A stretch of DNA of 64,000 nt from the NCBI GenBank assembly GCA_021234155.1, contig JAJEKV010000013.1, positions 22,925,299-22,989,298 of the forward strand, given 5' to 3'. How positions within the stretch are numbered: position 1 is the stretch's first letter; every line of letters begins with the position of its first letter. Of this stretch, positions 33,967-46,215 are shown in pieces. The notes beneath the pieces are model-generated. The model was not told where the DNA came from and ran no database searches. It worked only from the letters and a program-made list of their open reading frames with translations. The DNA is from Isoetes taiwanensis (Eukaryota > Streptophyta > Lycopodiopsida > Isoetales > Isoetaceae). The position numbers were made by a program, and so were the translations under genes.

Positions 33967-34716
33967 TGATGTGACATATTACAACAAAAATACCTGTCCA
34001 TTTGTATGAAATTTAATGTATATTTTTCATGGTAGGAAGAGCCTATCATTCTTTTACCAACAGATTCTCTGCCAGGATGTTGGCGGAACTGCCAAGCGAA
34101 GAGTTTTGCTCAGCCATAGCTTGATCGTGCCTATGTTTTCTTGGCTGAATCGTGACTCAGTCGTCGTTTGGAGAGCCATAGTTTTGCCAGGCTGCAGAAA
34201 CTTGCCATGAGAGGAGCAGTCGTATGCTGCCGCGGAGCTTTTGCATTTGCCCAGTCTTTCACAATTTTCTACGGACCAAAGAATATAAAAGGGTAAGAGT
34301 ATCCAGATTATTTTCTGTTAGTTTTTTGTGAGATTGCAATGGTAGTCTTAGTTCTCAGTGTACATATTTGTCTGGCATAGGTGTTCTTTAGAATTCCGTG
34401 CCTTTTATTTCTAGCTTTCTCCTTTTGCACAGATAATGCTGAACAAATGTGATATGAGGGAGTGTTTGAAGTCGCTTTGGGTTTCCAGTTATCGTTTCAA
34501 TCTTTTCTCTAGAATCTTACAGCATTTGTATGACTGTTCTTACTCTCTACAATCTTACAATGTTGGTAAAATGGTTTTACAGGAAGATGATTTGAAGCAA
34601 TGCCTATGTGTTAATGGTGGCCCGAATGGTACTGACTGAAGCTTTGTCATTTCATTCATTAGTCACATTCATTTGACATATTTGTAGATGCATTAATTTG
34701 TTGCAGATCTAGAAGA
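33967..34716 (+). other. 3' flank of the PPR gene; no gene seen
   Basis: No continuation of the PPR E domain in any frame. Short plus-strand frames (34016-34210, 34436-34639) show no family resemblance. Confidence 0.5.
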
Positions 34717-35493
34717 GAGAAATGCAGCAGATGAACAACCTTGTGCTTCTCCAGATGTTGCAGTACGTGATATGATACTAGATGTTAAGTATAAAGTTGC
34801 GCATAATAGAATGTTTTATACTTTCAGGACTCCATTTGTGGCAACGTGAGATGGAAACCATTTTTAAGTCTTTGGCTAATCTGGACCAGCTATTTAGTAT
34901 TAGTGGTTCTAAAGGTTAGTGCATCTTTATTTTTTCTGCAGCTCATGCAGCTATAATTGTTGTCTGACAATGGCAAAATTTTATTACTGGTTTATTTTAT
35001 GCAGCTCATTAAATTGCAGTCTACAATATTGGATCTACAGCCTTCTACAAGTATGTCCTCTCCTCTCTAAAATAGATATATATTGACATTTGTATGCTCT
35101 AAAGAATGGAAACTAAGCTATAGACATTCTTAAATTTATCAGGTTCCCATCTCAATTGGTGTGGCTACACATGCTGCAATTGTTTTATGCAAGAAGGGGA
35201 GGAAAGAAGCATGTGCGAGCAAGGAAGTAGCCTATAATTGTTTAGAATACCAGGTTAGTCGATTAGTTTTGCATGCTCTTGATTGCCAGTATAATTGGAG
35301 GGTTATGGGGCTTAGTGGTGGAGCAATTCTGGGTCGTCTACTGCTAGAAGCAGGACAGCCCCCGAGGGTAATTGCTTAACTTGCTACACAAGCTGTCTTA
35401 TTTCTATACAATTCCATCTAATAATTTGGAACTTCCAGGTTGCTGGTGCTACTTTGGGCGGGTTTCCAGTTGCATATGATATGGAATGTGTAT
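34717..35493 (+). CDS. Candidate spliced gene or remnant, unknown protein
   Basis: Exon candidates with matching splice sites: 34828-34914 (LWQREMETIFKSLANLDQ and on, ending AAAG|GTTAGT), 35020-35050 (YNIGSTAFYK) and 35143 to about 35226 (FPSQLVWLHMLQLFYARRGG), all joining in one frame. Before them, ADLEERNAADEQPCASPDVA is open at 34715-34774. After them, NWRVMGLSGGAILGRLLLEA (about 35294-35370) and VAGATLGGFPVAYDMECV, ending at a TAG at 35491-35493, are open with plausible splice sites. The middle joins are phase-consistent; the first and last are not proven. No family recognised. It could be a pseudogene. Confidence 0.4.
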
Positions 35494-37800
35494 AGCAGGA
35501 GATAAATTGCTACTGCGACTTCAGTGGTTCGAGTAGCATTCACAATGGTCTTGGGCATCATGGGATGAAACTGGTTTAATGCCATATAAGCTGATTCCAA
35601 GAATATTATCATAGTTGTGACAGGGTTGTCTATGCCGAGTCTTTTTACTCTTTTTTGATTAATTTGGGTTGGTTTATCCAGGCAGCGTTTTACTGAGGAG
35701 AATATGGGAAATGGGACCTGGTTGAAATTGCTGGCTTCAAATGGTAGGGATGGTGCCTGAATTTGAAGATGAGGTTTGGTGCTTTTCTTATGTCTTTCTT
35801 TTTCGTTTTGTTCCTTTTCTTGGAGAGGTCTTAATGTTGTTTCTATTGGCAATTTGACTGGGAGGACGACTCACCTCCTTACATTCCTCAAAAAAATCGT
35901 TATTTATGAATTACATACCCGTGGATTTACCCAACATTTTTCTAGTAAAGTTGCTCATCCTGGAACATATCTTGGGATGGTGGAAAAGTTTTCCATTTGA
36001 AGGTTAGGCTCTGCATCAACAAAGCTGCATGTGAATGTCTAATAATGCATTATAGGCTATGAATTTCTTATGGATCAAAGGGAGGGTCAGCAGGTGGGCT
36101 ATAGCATCTCATCATAACAAAATTGCTATCTGCATGTACAATCAAATTGAGCAAGTCTACATGCATTAGCATTGTTTACGAATTTAAGACTAACAAGATT
36201 CTGTAAACGGTAGCCAGAATCACATTAGGCGGAGTTTATTCTACATCATAGTTTTGACAATAAATATGAAAGCATCGCATTATTGTGGTAGAAAGAACTT
36301 TCAAATGTACAAACAAAGCTACACAAATCCAAAAGTGCTTTCAGATCTGAAGCTAGAATTTAGATCAGATATTAAAAATATTTACCTTGATTATGCTTGC
36401 TAGAAAAAACACATTTATCTTAAGAGGCATGTACCATGCAGTTACTAGAAATTTGAAGTGGAATTTATAGCTCACCTTGCCCTATGTCCAAATTTAGTGT
36501 AAAGCACATGATTCCAATCACGACGTCCAAATCCTATGTTATTAGTTGCGTTGCTAGAAACTTACATAACATAAACCAATAAACCAAAGCTAATTAATAA
36601 AGTGCTATGCCACTTACAAAACACCAAATTGACCAAACAGGTCAAGTACCAAGCCTTAAATATCCAATAACTTGCATTTTCTAAATATGTTTCAAATACA
36701 CAACATACCATAGGCATAATTTCCATCAAGTGACATAGAAGTTGTATTTTTAATGCACGTTAAACTTGGCTCTAGACTAAAAGGTTGTAAAAGCAACTGC
36801 AGCTCACCACAATGAGGGAACTATTTCACCTAGCAAAAGCTCGGAATGTAGCATTACCATAAGCTGAAGAATAAAGTCCCTCAAATTAAGCTTTCACTGC
36901 TCTCCAAAACTTTGCTCGTAAGGTCCAAACTTCAAACACATGGCATGAAATTGCTTGATTTTGGATTTGTAGATTCTACTTTTGGGGCTATCCTACAATC
37001 GACTTTTTTCTCCAATGCTGATATGCAACCTCATGAAGGGAAAATGTCCAATCTTTGGTGATGTTTGACCCATGGGCATCATCATTGCACAACTCAGTTT
37101 GTCAGTAAGAAGCAAACAATATTTTTCATAGTTGATACGCCACTAATGTACCAATTTAAGCATGGGTTCTTCATGGGGGAGGATATGTAATGAAAATAAT
37201 AGCTTTATCAAGCTATCTATATGCAAATATCCAAATGGCCTACTATCTATAGGTCTTAGTAGGTTTAGACTTTGCGGCAAGCTCATACTATTGTAACAAT
37301 CCTGGCATCAAAAAATCAAATGAAATTGTTGCATTCATGCCTTGTATTGTACAAAGCAAGATATGTGCATTCTTAGTTCAACTCACGCATAGTGTACACA
37401 TGATGGAGGCTCTTCAGTGACTAACTTATTTTTAAAATCAACTACTAAATGCTCAATAGATGTGAAGTCTGGTTGGTATTGTCTTTTAGTTCGACTATCC
37501 TCTCATTAATCGAGAACTTAAATTCATAGGCTTAATCATTAGAAAATTGCAAATATCTCTTCTCCATGCATTAAGCCTCAAAGGCTTTGAGGTAATAGCA
37601 GATGACTTACACAATGTGCTTTTTCTAAACATATACATTCGTCATAGAAATATGTTCTTGGAATATCCTTAGTTGATGCTTGCTCCTAGAAATGCCTAGG
37701 GCTCCTAGAGGCTGCATTCTATCTAGGGAGGCTCCTCATCATGATGTGGCTGATTGTGAAGGAGCTCCCTCTTCGCCTACTTTCTCTTCTTTCTTTCTGC
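35494..37800. other. Long stretch without a supported gene
   Basis: AT-rich DNA. A minus-strand frame (35418-35852) and a plus-strand frame (35776-36000) lack family resemblance and splice context. No transposon ends seen. Confidence 0.55.
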
Positions 37801-37810
37801 TTTGTTACAG

Positions 37811-38059
37811 TTAATCTTTTGCCTTGCCCTTTGCAGATTTTCTTACAACAACAGGAATCATAGTGTAAGCTGCCAAAACTTGGCTATGGAGGTTTTGCCA
37901 TAGTGCCAGAAACTGAGAATTCCATGGAATCCGACCTCCAGCTCGGCTTTTGAAGGATTTTTCAAGGCTTGCTTCTGTTATATTAGACTCTTTGACTCTT
38001 CCCAGGAGTTTTCCATCAGGACTTGCATATTGGGCGACCGCATATATCACAAAAACCAA
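37811..38059 (-). CDS. Small unknown reading frame
   Basis: An 82-codon minus-strand frame (starts MVFVIYAVAQYASPDGKLLG, ends VVVRKSAKGKAKD). Composition looks protein-like, with a hydrophobic start, a basic middle (EKSFKSRAGGRIPW) and a Lys-rich end. I do not recognise it, and nothing nearby supports expression. Confidence 0.25.
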   Translation of the reverse strand: MVFVIYAVAQYASPDGKLLGRVKESNITEASLEKSFKSRAGGRIPWNSQFLALWQNLHSQVLAAYTMIPVVVRKSAKGKAKD

Positions 38060-38393
38060 AATTTATAGGCATCATGGCAAGGTGGATTAGAGCTAACACA
38101 CCCAACTCCATAGTTTGTCAATTCCAACTTCCAGCTCTTCAACTACTCTGCATTTCTACTTCAATTGTTTGGACAAAATCCAAAAGACTATTCTTGAATT
38201 TTTTAACATATTTCTGGAGGTTAGTTTTTTTATAGTCCTAAACTCTACCTTTTTTCAGACAAGAAAGATCTCTAGATTACAAAGCTTTATTGGTGAGAAA
38301 TAACAAAGGACTAAAATTCCAAGACCAGGAGAGCTTAAGATAGATCCTAATTCAGTTGTTAAACATTGTTCTAGCTTCTTGACAGATTAGATT

Positions 38394-38620
38394 TTGGAGC
38401 TCAAATGGCAAGCATGGCATAAAGTAGAGCAAGAAAGATTGAGGACATTCCAAGTTGTTTCTGCACATATATGGTACCATATCACTAAGGCAAGAGGATT
38501 GGCAGATGATGTCATAACAAAATTGATCTTTTCTTTAAGCTGCAGGATAGTTTTGGTGGATTACCTGATTCCTATATTGGAAATGCAGTAGCTCCACTAT
38601 TGAGCAAATTGAAAGCAAAA
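38394..38620 (+). pseudogene. BAHD acyltransferase fragment
   Basis: The frame reads RTFQVVSAHIWYHITKARGL, then FSLSCRI. After a one-base shift near 38545 it continues FGGLPDSYIGNAVAPLLSKL. These match the middle of plant BAHD enzymes, which transfer acyl groups from CoA thioesters to alcohols or amines (usual forms STFQALSAHVWR, then DCR-x-R, then LP-x-x-YFGNA). The upstream HXXXD half and the downstream DFGWG box are absent. About 75 of roughly 450 residues remain, with a frameshift, so it is a dead fragment. Confidence 0.7.
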
Positions 38621-39639
38621 AATATGTACAAAGTCATCTACATAGATCTAGATCCTGAAAATGTCCTAATATGCAAGGACGGACATGTAATGTTAATATA
38701 TTTTAATTTATTTGGAATATGTGTCTCCATCTCTACTAAAATCAACAAAACGTGCACAAGTTGTACCTGATAAAACTTGAATCTACGTGTTTAAATCTAG
38801 GAAGGAACGCAGACGAGTCAAATTCTATTCAAAGATTTGCATTGCACAAGCATCTTTAAAAAGGCAAATTAATTCTTCTTATCAACTAATGCGAAAACTA
38901 GTGGCGAGACAATTGGTGGGCACTGCAAATTTTCATTTTTGAGGTGTTATATGGCAAAATTGGAAGGACAACCCATGATTTCACACTTTTAAATGTAACC
39001 ACTCAACCATTTTAATTTTCTACAAAGATTGATGGCAGAGATAGGATAATTATGTTGCCAAACATAATATTTTGGAAGGACAACAATGTATTATTTGAAC
39101 ATTCCAACTGTATCATAGAAACAAAACACGCAACCGATCTGCAACTATAAATTTAAATTGAATAAGCATAAAAATGATTGGGGGTTCTCAGGAGGAAACG
39201 GTGGGATAGACAACGGTCCTATGCCATTGATGTAAAAGAGGAGTAGCATCACATAAAGGGTAGAAAAATGTCTCCCTTATCAAGTATGTAAAGGTATTAG
39301 GAGTTTGGTTAGAGGACTATTCAAAAAGTTTTATTCTCCTTTTATGAAGGTTCGAGTATTCGTATTGATGGAATTAGCAACCATTGCAAATCATAGGGTA
39401 TTTGGTTTACAAATACATCACGACCAATCATTTCTAAGTGTATTCGCACTGGGCGTATGTTGGCCATATGGGAGCCGTAGGATGGGAGAATCCGACAGCC
39501 GCATGGGGTGTTGGGTGCAACGAGTGCGAATAAGCATAAGCATGATATTAAGTGTACATTATAAAATTGAACACATAAAGAAATATTACATCATCTCTGA
39601 GAATCCTTCAATGGCGGCAGCTCAAATCTGATCGGGTCG
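38621..39639. other. Stretch without a supported gene
   Basis: AT-rich DNA with no convincing coding or repeat structure. A 108-codon plus-strand frame at 39305-39631 shows no family signature. Confidence 0.5.
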
Positions 39640-41228
39640 GATGAACAGAAAGCTGAATTCTTGAAAGTGTACATAAGGAGGAGGCCAAGGATATTAAATG
39701 GTTGAAAAACATTGAATGCCTCAAGTTGTCTATCGAGTGCAATGAAATCATTACCAACACAGTGTATAGGGTGCCTCTCGTTGAGAAACTCCAGCAGCTC
39801 CGACATCAGCATCAGGCAGTGGACTCACCAATGCAATGCAAATTTGATAACTGGCTGGTATGGTTTCCCTTGCATTGCACCTTAGGATTGCCATGGCGAT
39901 TCTATCGAGCTTTTAATTCCATGATTTGTTTTGTTTTGCTCTTCAGGACCGCTGAGGCGACCTTGCTGACTTATTCTTCTTTTTTCGGAATTCGCTGAGG
40001 TCGCAACGACCACGCTGAAAGTCAAGGAGCTGAAAGACGAAAAGCAATGGATCTCTATGCTCGAATCAACCTAGTCTAAGTTCATGGATGTGGTGAACGT
40101 GGGTGAAGAAGTTATTGGGCGATGATACAATGTCTTGGACAAGTCGACGAAAAATTTCGTCAACAAGAGCTTTCTTCGGACTCAGAGGGGCATGTCAGTT
40201 GCTGACATGAATTGCCTCATGGATGAGATACTTGCAGGCAAATGTTTCTTGAAAACCAGTGCAGATTAATAGTTTTTTCCTAGTATAAAAGCAAAGGGCA
40301 TCAGACTTGAGGATGTTGAATCTGATAGAGAGAGGTCCTCCACCATGTGAACTCCAGCATAGAAGTCCAGTATCTGAGCTTCTAGGACCTGCAAGCAGCA
40401 TATCCACACTTTACAGAGGAGCATCTGCTTTGAATTGCAGGCATGGATACCACCTACATTAGACATAATTACAATAAAGATCATGTCCTAGGTACTCTTC
40501 CTCTAGTCATGATAGCCTGTATTAATCACACCATAATGTCGGACGAAGAAAAAACCTGTGACCCTGAAAGAAACGTGGTAATGATGTGCACAAAAGATGG
40601 TATTTCGGCTGCCACTGTTCTTGAGCATGTTCAGATAATCTGTGTGGACATGCGAGGTTTTAAATCAAACTGGAAGATGGATGAGTTCTGGAATGACAAC
40701 AGCCGAGGTGTTCCACCTCTTCATGTTACTGCTTCCTGGCCAAATGCCCAACTATCTCCATAGTTTATCACAGATTTGGGAGGGAGGCATTTATATCGGA
40801 ACTTACGAGGAGCCTGGGTTTGAGAACAAAAAACGTGTAAAGTAACACCAGTACTTTGTCACCGACATCCTCATTAATACAAATGAGGCCAGAGTCTCAC
40901 CTCAACGTACAAGATTCGATCTGTGGTTCTCCCTGCCCTGTCATCTAGGGGAGAAGACTGAGATGCCTGCCTGGGATCCTACTGGTGACAAGGAGATTGA
41001 TAAAAAAAATTAGAAAGCATAGGAAGACGATGTTCACAGCCAGAACGAAATATCGCTAGATGGAAATGGATGGCGATAGGATCTTCCCCCCACAAATGAA
41101 AACGTCTTATGCCTACTACATTGTGGACCAACTTCTTCTACAAGATGGATGCTTGCTCGACTTATCTTCATGTGGCATCTACGGTAGCTTTGATCCAAGA
41201 GAAGAAGAGCATGGCTTTCGAGTAGGAT
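39640..41228 (+). pseudogene. Broken unknown gene, left part
   Basis: Coding-like pieces follow on the plus strand: WLKNIECLKLSIECNEIITN (about 39700), FAEVATTTLKVKELKDEKQW (about 39994), NFVNKSFLRTQRGMSVADMN (about 40155), then MDTTYIRHNYNKDHVLGTLP (40443) and GFKSNWKMDEFWNDNSRGVP (about 40650), and TRFDLWFSLPCHLGEKTEMP (about 40910). They change frame and carry internal stops. The composition is protein-like and the pieces lie in order, so I read them as one decayed gene or element interrupted at 41233 by the Copia insertion. The family is unknown. Confidence 0.35.
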
Positions 41229-41233
41229 GAGAG
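41229..41233 (+). repeat. Target-site duplication GAGAG (left)
   Basis: Repeated at 46027-46031 on the other side of Copia-2. Confidence 0.85.
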
Positions 41234-41523
41234 TGTTGGAAAACATATCAGCTATGGGATCGATACAAACCTGCGGCCGCAGTGAGCGAGCCCGGAAGCA
41301 AGATCGGAAGAGACACAATAGGAATAGAAATAGGAACAATCTGAATGTTCTCTGTATTACATGTAATCTATAAGTACATGGAATGAATGGCCTTTGAAAG
41401 GCCAACAGGAAACAAGAAGGCAAAGGCCGAGATGTACATGATGTACTTCTAATGTACTCTAATGTACATCAATATATCTAACGTCTGAGAAATGTACTCT
41501 AATGTACAGCTTGAATTCTAACA
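41234..41523 (-). repeat. LTR of Copia-2 (3' LTR of the element)
   Basis: 290 bp with the same ends as 45737-46026. The inner neighbour (41524-41539) is a purine tract on the minus strand (AAATTTTGAAAGGGGG). Contains a run of TCTAATGTAC repeats near its inner end. Confidence 0.95.
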
Positions 41524-41582
41524 CCCCCTTTCAAAATTTGGATAATGAAAGCTACTGCAATGGTATAACACCAAGTCTTGAT

Positions 41583-43165
41583 CTAAAGCGTACAAACTTT
41601 GTGTGCCCAATGGCTTAGTAAAGATATCGCAACCATTGCACGATTAGGCGAATAGATTAATGAAATGATTGCTTTCTCCACTAGATCCGGACATAATGAT
41701 AATGAATTGGAATGTGCTTTGTCCGAGGGATGATGTCTGTGTCGCTCTGCCATTTTCATGCGACTTTGGTTGTCCACATAAAAGCGGGGAATAGGTTCTT
41801 TGCTTGAAAATACCAACATCATTAAGCAAGTGGTCATACCAAATAAGATCTGCAACTCCGGTAGATAAGGCAATGTATTCGCCTCTGCTGAAGATCGGGC
41901 TACAACAGTTGCTTTTTGCTGATCCGACCTCACTGCACCTCCATAAAACATGCATGTGCTACAGCGTGGAATGAGAATCCCTGTTGTTGCCCCAACTTGC
42001 ATCAGTATATGCATGAAGACTTGCTGATCCGTTATCACAATAACATTCCATACTCTTTTGTTCCTTGCAAATAGCGAAGAACACGCTTTGCTAAGCTGCC
42101 AATGCTTTAACTCATAACGATTGGTTAAACCGACTCAATGCAATCCGCAGCAAAACAAAGATCGGTAGTGTTATGGTCATGAGATACATCAAACTCCCAA
42201 CAAGCTGCCTATATGGTAGAGAAGATGGCGCACATTATCACAAACGGGCTCATCTTCAAACAATTTGAGGCCGACTTCCATTGGCGATGGAAACGGCTTA
42301 CAATCTGCCATGCGAAATTGCTCAGCGAGAAATTCAAAGCATACCGAGGTTGGCTGATATGAATTAGCCTCTTCTTCCTATCGCGATGTATCGCATACCC
42401 AAAGAAAGAGCTAGCTGCACCCAAATCTTTCATCTTAAACTTGCTAGCTAGTTTAGATTTAAGTGCTTGAACATCAAGAAGATTGCTGCCCATTGCAAGC
42501 ATATCATCCACATATAGCACTAAAATCAAATACATACCTCCGATGCACTTGATGTAGACATTAGAATGCATTGTAGCAACCAGAAATCCTTCATGCTTAA
42601 GTGCATCATCAAACTTCTTGTACCAAACCCGAGATGCACTTTAAGCCATAAATGGCCTTCCTGGAGTTTACATACCTTGTTTTCCGTCCGGGTACTTCAA
42701 AGCCCGGAGGTTGTAGCATATAGATGTCTTCAAGAAGATCTCCCATTCAGAAATGCCGTATCCACATCCATTTGATGAATTTCCCAATCCAATTGGGCTC
42801 CTAAAGGCAAGCAAAACCACGCAAGCTATTCATTCTCACAACCGGTGAAAATGTCTCATCATAATCAAGACCTTTGACTTGGCTGAAACCTCGAGCAACT
42901 AGCCTAGCCTTATACTTGTCAAGGCTGCCATCAATTGTACTTTTTTTGAATAGCCATTTGCAATCCAACGCTGCGCCCAATGGGCAAATCAGAAAAGTTC
43001 CCATACCTGGTTTGCATCCATGGATCGCGAGCTCTACCTCACTGCCCGTTTCCAATGTGGAGCTTCAGAGGAAGCCATGCTTCCTCAATGCTTGCTGGTT
43101 CACCTTGCCTTTGCCAAGCAACACCATTCAACCAAACTAAGTTCAGGCATTTTCAAGAACTTTGA
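41583..43165 (-). pseudogene. Copia-2 reverse transcriptase and RNase H
   Basis: On the minus strand: KWLFKKSTIDGSLDKYKARL and VARGFSQVKGLDYDETFSPV (43055-42801) from the RT fingers, LYVDDMLAMGSN (about 42510) with the catalytic aspartates, FKMKDLGAASSFFGYAIHRD (about 42430), then RNase H pieces ARSSAEANTLPYLPELQ and FYVDNQSR (41583-42038). Frames shift between these blocks, so the enzyme is dead. Confidence 0.9.
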
Positions 43166-43429
43166 GAGAAGGTGTTACGCTACGTGGTGACAACGGTTGA
43201 TCAGGAGGAGGAGGCATTCCAATGAGCCGAGGATCAGGAAGAACTTGATTATGAGGTGGATCATCATTGATGGATTGTTGCTCATCCATTGGCAAAGGCA
43301 CATCTTGCTGCTGGTCCAGCCTCAAATCTTGAAGCTCAACAGTGGATGATCATCAAGAACAAGATATTTGTCTTGAATGAAGTTTCCATCACCAAAGTGG
43401 ATCAATACACATAGAATTTGACTCATCAA

Positions 43430-44617
43430 AAACTACTTAAAGCTGGTATATACCTTTCTTCGCTCTTGATCCCACAACAAGTATGCTTTATGATTAGGTG
43501 CATAGCCAATGAAAGTGCATTTGGTGCTACGGGCATCAAATTTTCTGCGCAAATGCTCAGGAACATGTACATAAGCGGTACATCCAAATGTGCGCAAATG
43601 AGAAACATCAAACTTCTCTCAGGACCAAGCTTCTTACGGAGTCATCATCTCATTATCCAAGGTAAGCGTGGTCAATCTGTTTTGCACATGAACTGCTGCA
43701 GCAATTGCATCAGCCCAAAAATACTTTGGCAAATGACTTTCGACAAGCATACTTCTTCTTTGCATTGCACAAAGTCGCGATTCTTCCTCTCTGCCGACCA
43801 CCGTTTTGTTGAGGGTAGCCCTCGTTGTGCATTGTGGCCCGAATCCCTGCCTGATCACATGCATTATGAAAGAGATCACTAAGATACTCTCCACCACCAT
43901 CGGTCTTTTGCCAATTGCTTGATCTTCCTCCACAATGCGATTTTCCACATGCTTTATACAATTTAAAAAGCCTCAAGAGCATCACTTTTCTTGGTTAGAA
44001 AATAGACAATTGTTTCCGACTAAAATCATCAATAAACGTGATGAAATATAACGCCTTACCAAGGCGTCGCGGACACCTCACGTTGGTCCACAAAGATCTG
44101 AATGGATCAGCTCCAACACTTGCTTAGCTCACGCTGCCTACACTTGCAAATGATACTGCGGGTGCTTACCAAGGATACATGCTTCACAAAGATCCGGGTC
44201 TGCCTTCATAGTTATCTTCATGCCATGAACCATGTTCTTCCGCTGCATTATTTTTAAAGCTTGAACATTAGCATGACCGTACCTTTTGTGCCAAAGTAGC
44301 ACTTTCTCCTTCTCTTTTGCTGATACAACTAGGGCCTGATTTGGATCAGACACCTCCAGCTCATACAAATTGCCATGTCTTGAGCCCTTGGCCACTATAT
44401 CCCCTTCAATCCGTGCATTCTTCAAAAAAAGAACTTCCTTATCATCAAAGAAAACTTGCAGACCAGCATCTGCTGCACATGCAACTGACAAAAGATTTTT
44501 TCGCAATTCCGGGACATGTAAGGTTTCTGGAAGAACCGTATTTTCACCATTCAATAGCTTGAAATTGTATTGACCGCTTCCTTGCACTTGAATTTCACTG
44601 TAATCTCCCAATTGCAC
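43430..44617 (-). pseudogene. Copia-2 protease end and integrase
   Basis: On the minus strand the frame 44617-44138 reads LHVPELRKNLLSVACAADAG, LWHKRYGHANVQALKIMQRK and CEACILGKHP: the end of the protease region and the H-x-H...C-x-x-C zinc-binding start of integrase. Further on, KTDGGGEYLSDLF, GYPQQNGG and LPKYFWADAIAAAVHVQNRL (about 43950-43650) mark the catalytic core, broken by shifts. Confidence 0.85.
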
Positions 44618-44653
44618 CAGACTTTTGTCATTTTGATAACTTGAGAATAGATC

Positions 44654-45730
44654 CTATCCTTCAACATCAGCGATGTGCATGCGAGAATCCACTGTAAGAA
44701 CCTTCTTTCCAGCAGTAGTACATGCACTTGTTTCCACAACAGAAGCCTCCCCTTTAATTCTGAGACTCTGGACTGATTGGATCACAAGAGAAGCCTCTCC
44801 TTTGATGGCTTGTGCCTCAACTAGATGTGCTTTCTCTGATTTGCTCTTACCTTCCGGACAATTGGCTGCATAATGGCCATATTCAAAACAGTTTCTGCAT
44901 TGCCCTCTCTTGGCATAAACTTTCTTCGGACATGCTCCTTTTGATCCTTCCATCTTCCCATCTGATTGCTTTTTATAATGAGGCTTCTTATCTTGCCTCC
45001 CTCGTTGCAAGCATGGCTTGTGATGGCTTGGAATCCTCCACTTTGTCTTTCAAAACGCATCTCTTTACGCAAAGCTTAGAGGCGGCGTCATCCCATGAAA
45101 GACTACTTTGAGCTGTCAAGAAATCAACAAAGTTTTCCCATGAATTGGGAAGAGAAGCATATAACCTGGAGCTTTTGTTGCCCTCCGGGCCGCATACTTG
45201 GAATCACTCTTAACATATCAAACATCTCCTTCATTTGATTTATGTGTGTATTCGGATCAGCTCCTTCCACATACTTGCAATTCCCTAATGCTGTGTATAC
45301 AAATGCATAACTTCACCTTACGTTTTGGTGCCATACCTTATCTTCAAGCCAGATCCAAAGAGAATAGCTGCCACGATCCACATCTACTTGCATGACTATG
45401 GCTGGAGAGACACATACATATGCAAACCATTGCTCTATTATCACCCGGTATTTTACCAATCCTTTTGAAGCTTGATTTGAGCTGCTGTCCCAAAGATTCT
45501 CGGTTTAGTTTCGGACCCATCCACTATATCCCAGGACATCCCTCGCCATTAGATATAACTTCATGGATTTCTTCCCCCTTGAAACCCTTTGCCATCAAAC
45601 ATAGGTGGCTTTAATTCTTTGACCAGATCTGGTCTCCATGACCTTCTCTTTGCTCCCAGATAAGTATTCTTCGAATTGTTCTCCCAAGTACCTCTATTGC
45701 CAAACTTCCCTTTACATGCCAATAGGCTCG
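44654..45730 (-). pseudogene. Copia-2 gag and protease start
   Basis: The minus-strand frame 45010-44654 holds CRNCFEYGHYAANCPEGKSK, a CCHC knuckle (C-x2-C-x4-H-x4-C), followed by VLTVDSRMHIADVEG. This should be the protease active site (D-S-G/A), but the glycine and some residues are missing. The upstream gag helical region (45700-45010) is fragmented; one piece reads LVKELKPPMFDGKGFQGG. Confidence 0.8.
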
Positions 45731-45736
45731 ATACCA
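45726..45736 (-). other. Primer-binding site of Copia-2
   Basis: Minus-strand TGGTATCGAGC directly abuts the LTR and resembles TGGTATCAGAGC, the initiator tRNA-Met complement. Confidence 0.75.
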
Positions 45737-46026
45737 TGTTGGAAAAAAACATATCAGCTATGGACTGATACAAACCTACGACCTGTGAGCCGGGCGGGAA
45801 GCAAGATCGGAAGAGACACAATAGGAATAGAAATAGGAACAATCGAATGTTCTACGTACACATGTAATCTATAAGTACATGGAATGAATGGCAAAAAAGG
45901 CCAACAATTTGAAACAGAAGGCCAAAGGCGAGAGATGTATGATGATGTACTTCTAATGTACTCTAATGTACATCAATATATCTAACGTACAGAAATGTAC
46001 TCTAATGTACAGCTTGAATTCTAACA
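45737..46026 (-). repeat. LTR of Copia-2 (5' LTR of the element)
   Basis: 290 bp, same length as the other LTR; differences are scattered, with compensating small indels in the CG-rich part (near 41275 against 45780). Confidence 0.95.
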
Positions 46027-46031
46027 GAGAG
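46027..46031 (+). repeat. Target-site duplication GAGAG (right)
   Basis: Equal to 41229-41233. Confidence 0.85.
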
Positions 46032-46215
46032 AAGAACACGGATTCTTAAAAGCTTCTTCATGTACCTAGAGAAGCTAGCTCGCGTGCTCCAGAATCGGAA
46101 GCCAAAGAGCAATGTCAAGGCACAGAGGAGGGGGAAGCCAAGACTTACTTCATTCCTTTCAATAATCCATATTACACGCCAAGCAAGGTATCCTCTCATG
46201 CGTAGTGCGAGACTT
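46032..46215 (+). pseudogene. Broken unknown gene, right part
   Basis: Continues on the far side of Copia-2. A plus-strand frame reads RTRILKSFFMYLEKLARVLQ and then basic NRKPKSNVKAQRRGKPRLTS. It probably belongs with the pieces at 39640-41228, but this rests on position only. Confidence 0.3.

Larger units (their letters stand above)
41234..46026 (-). mobile_element. Complete Ty1/Copia retrotransposon (Copia-2), minus strand
   Basis: 4,793 bp with two 290-bp LTRs (TGTTGGAAAA...TTCTAACA), a purine tract beside the left LTR, a tRNA-Met primer site beside the right LTR, and a 5-bp target duplication. Read on the minus strand, gag, protease, integrase, RT and RNase H come in Copia order. Frames are broken in several places. 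It is shorter than Copia-1, with unrelated LTRs, so it is a different family. It splits a decayed unknown gene on the plus strand. Confidence 0.95.

Noticed and set aside
42566-43882. Plus-strand frames over Copia-2
   Set aside because: Antisense shadows of the minus-strand integrase and RT.
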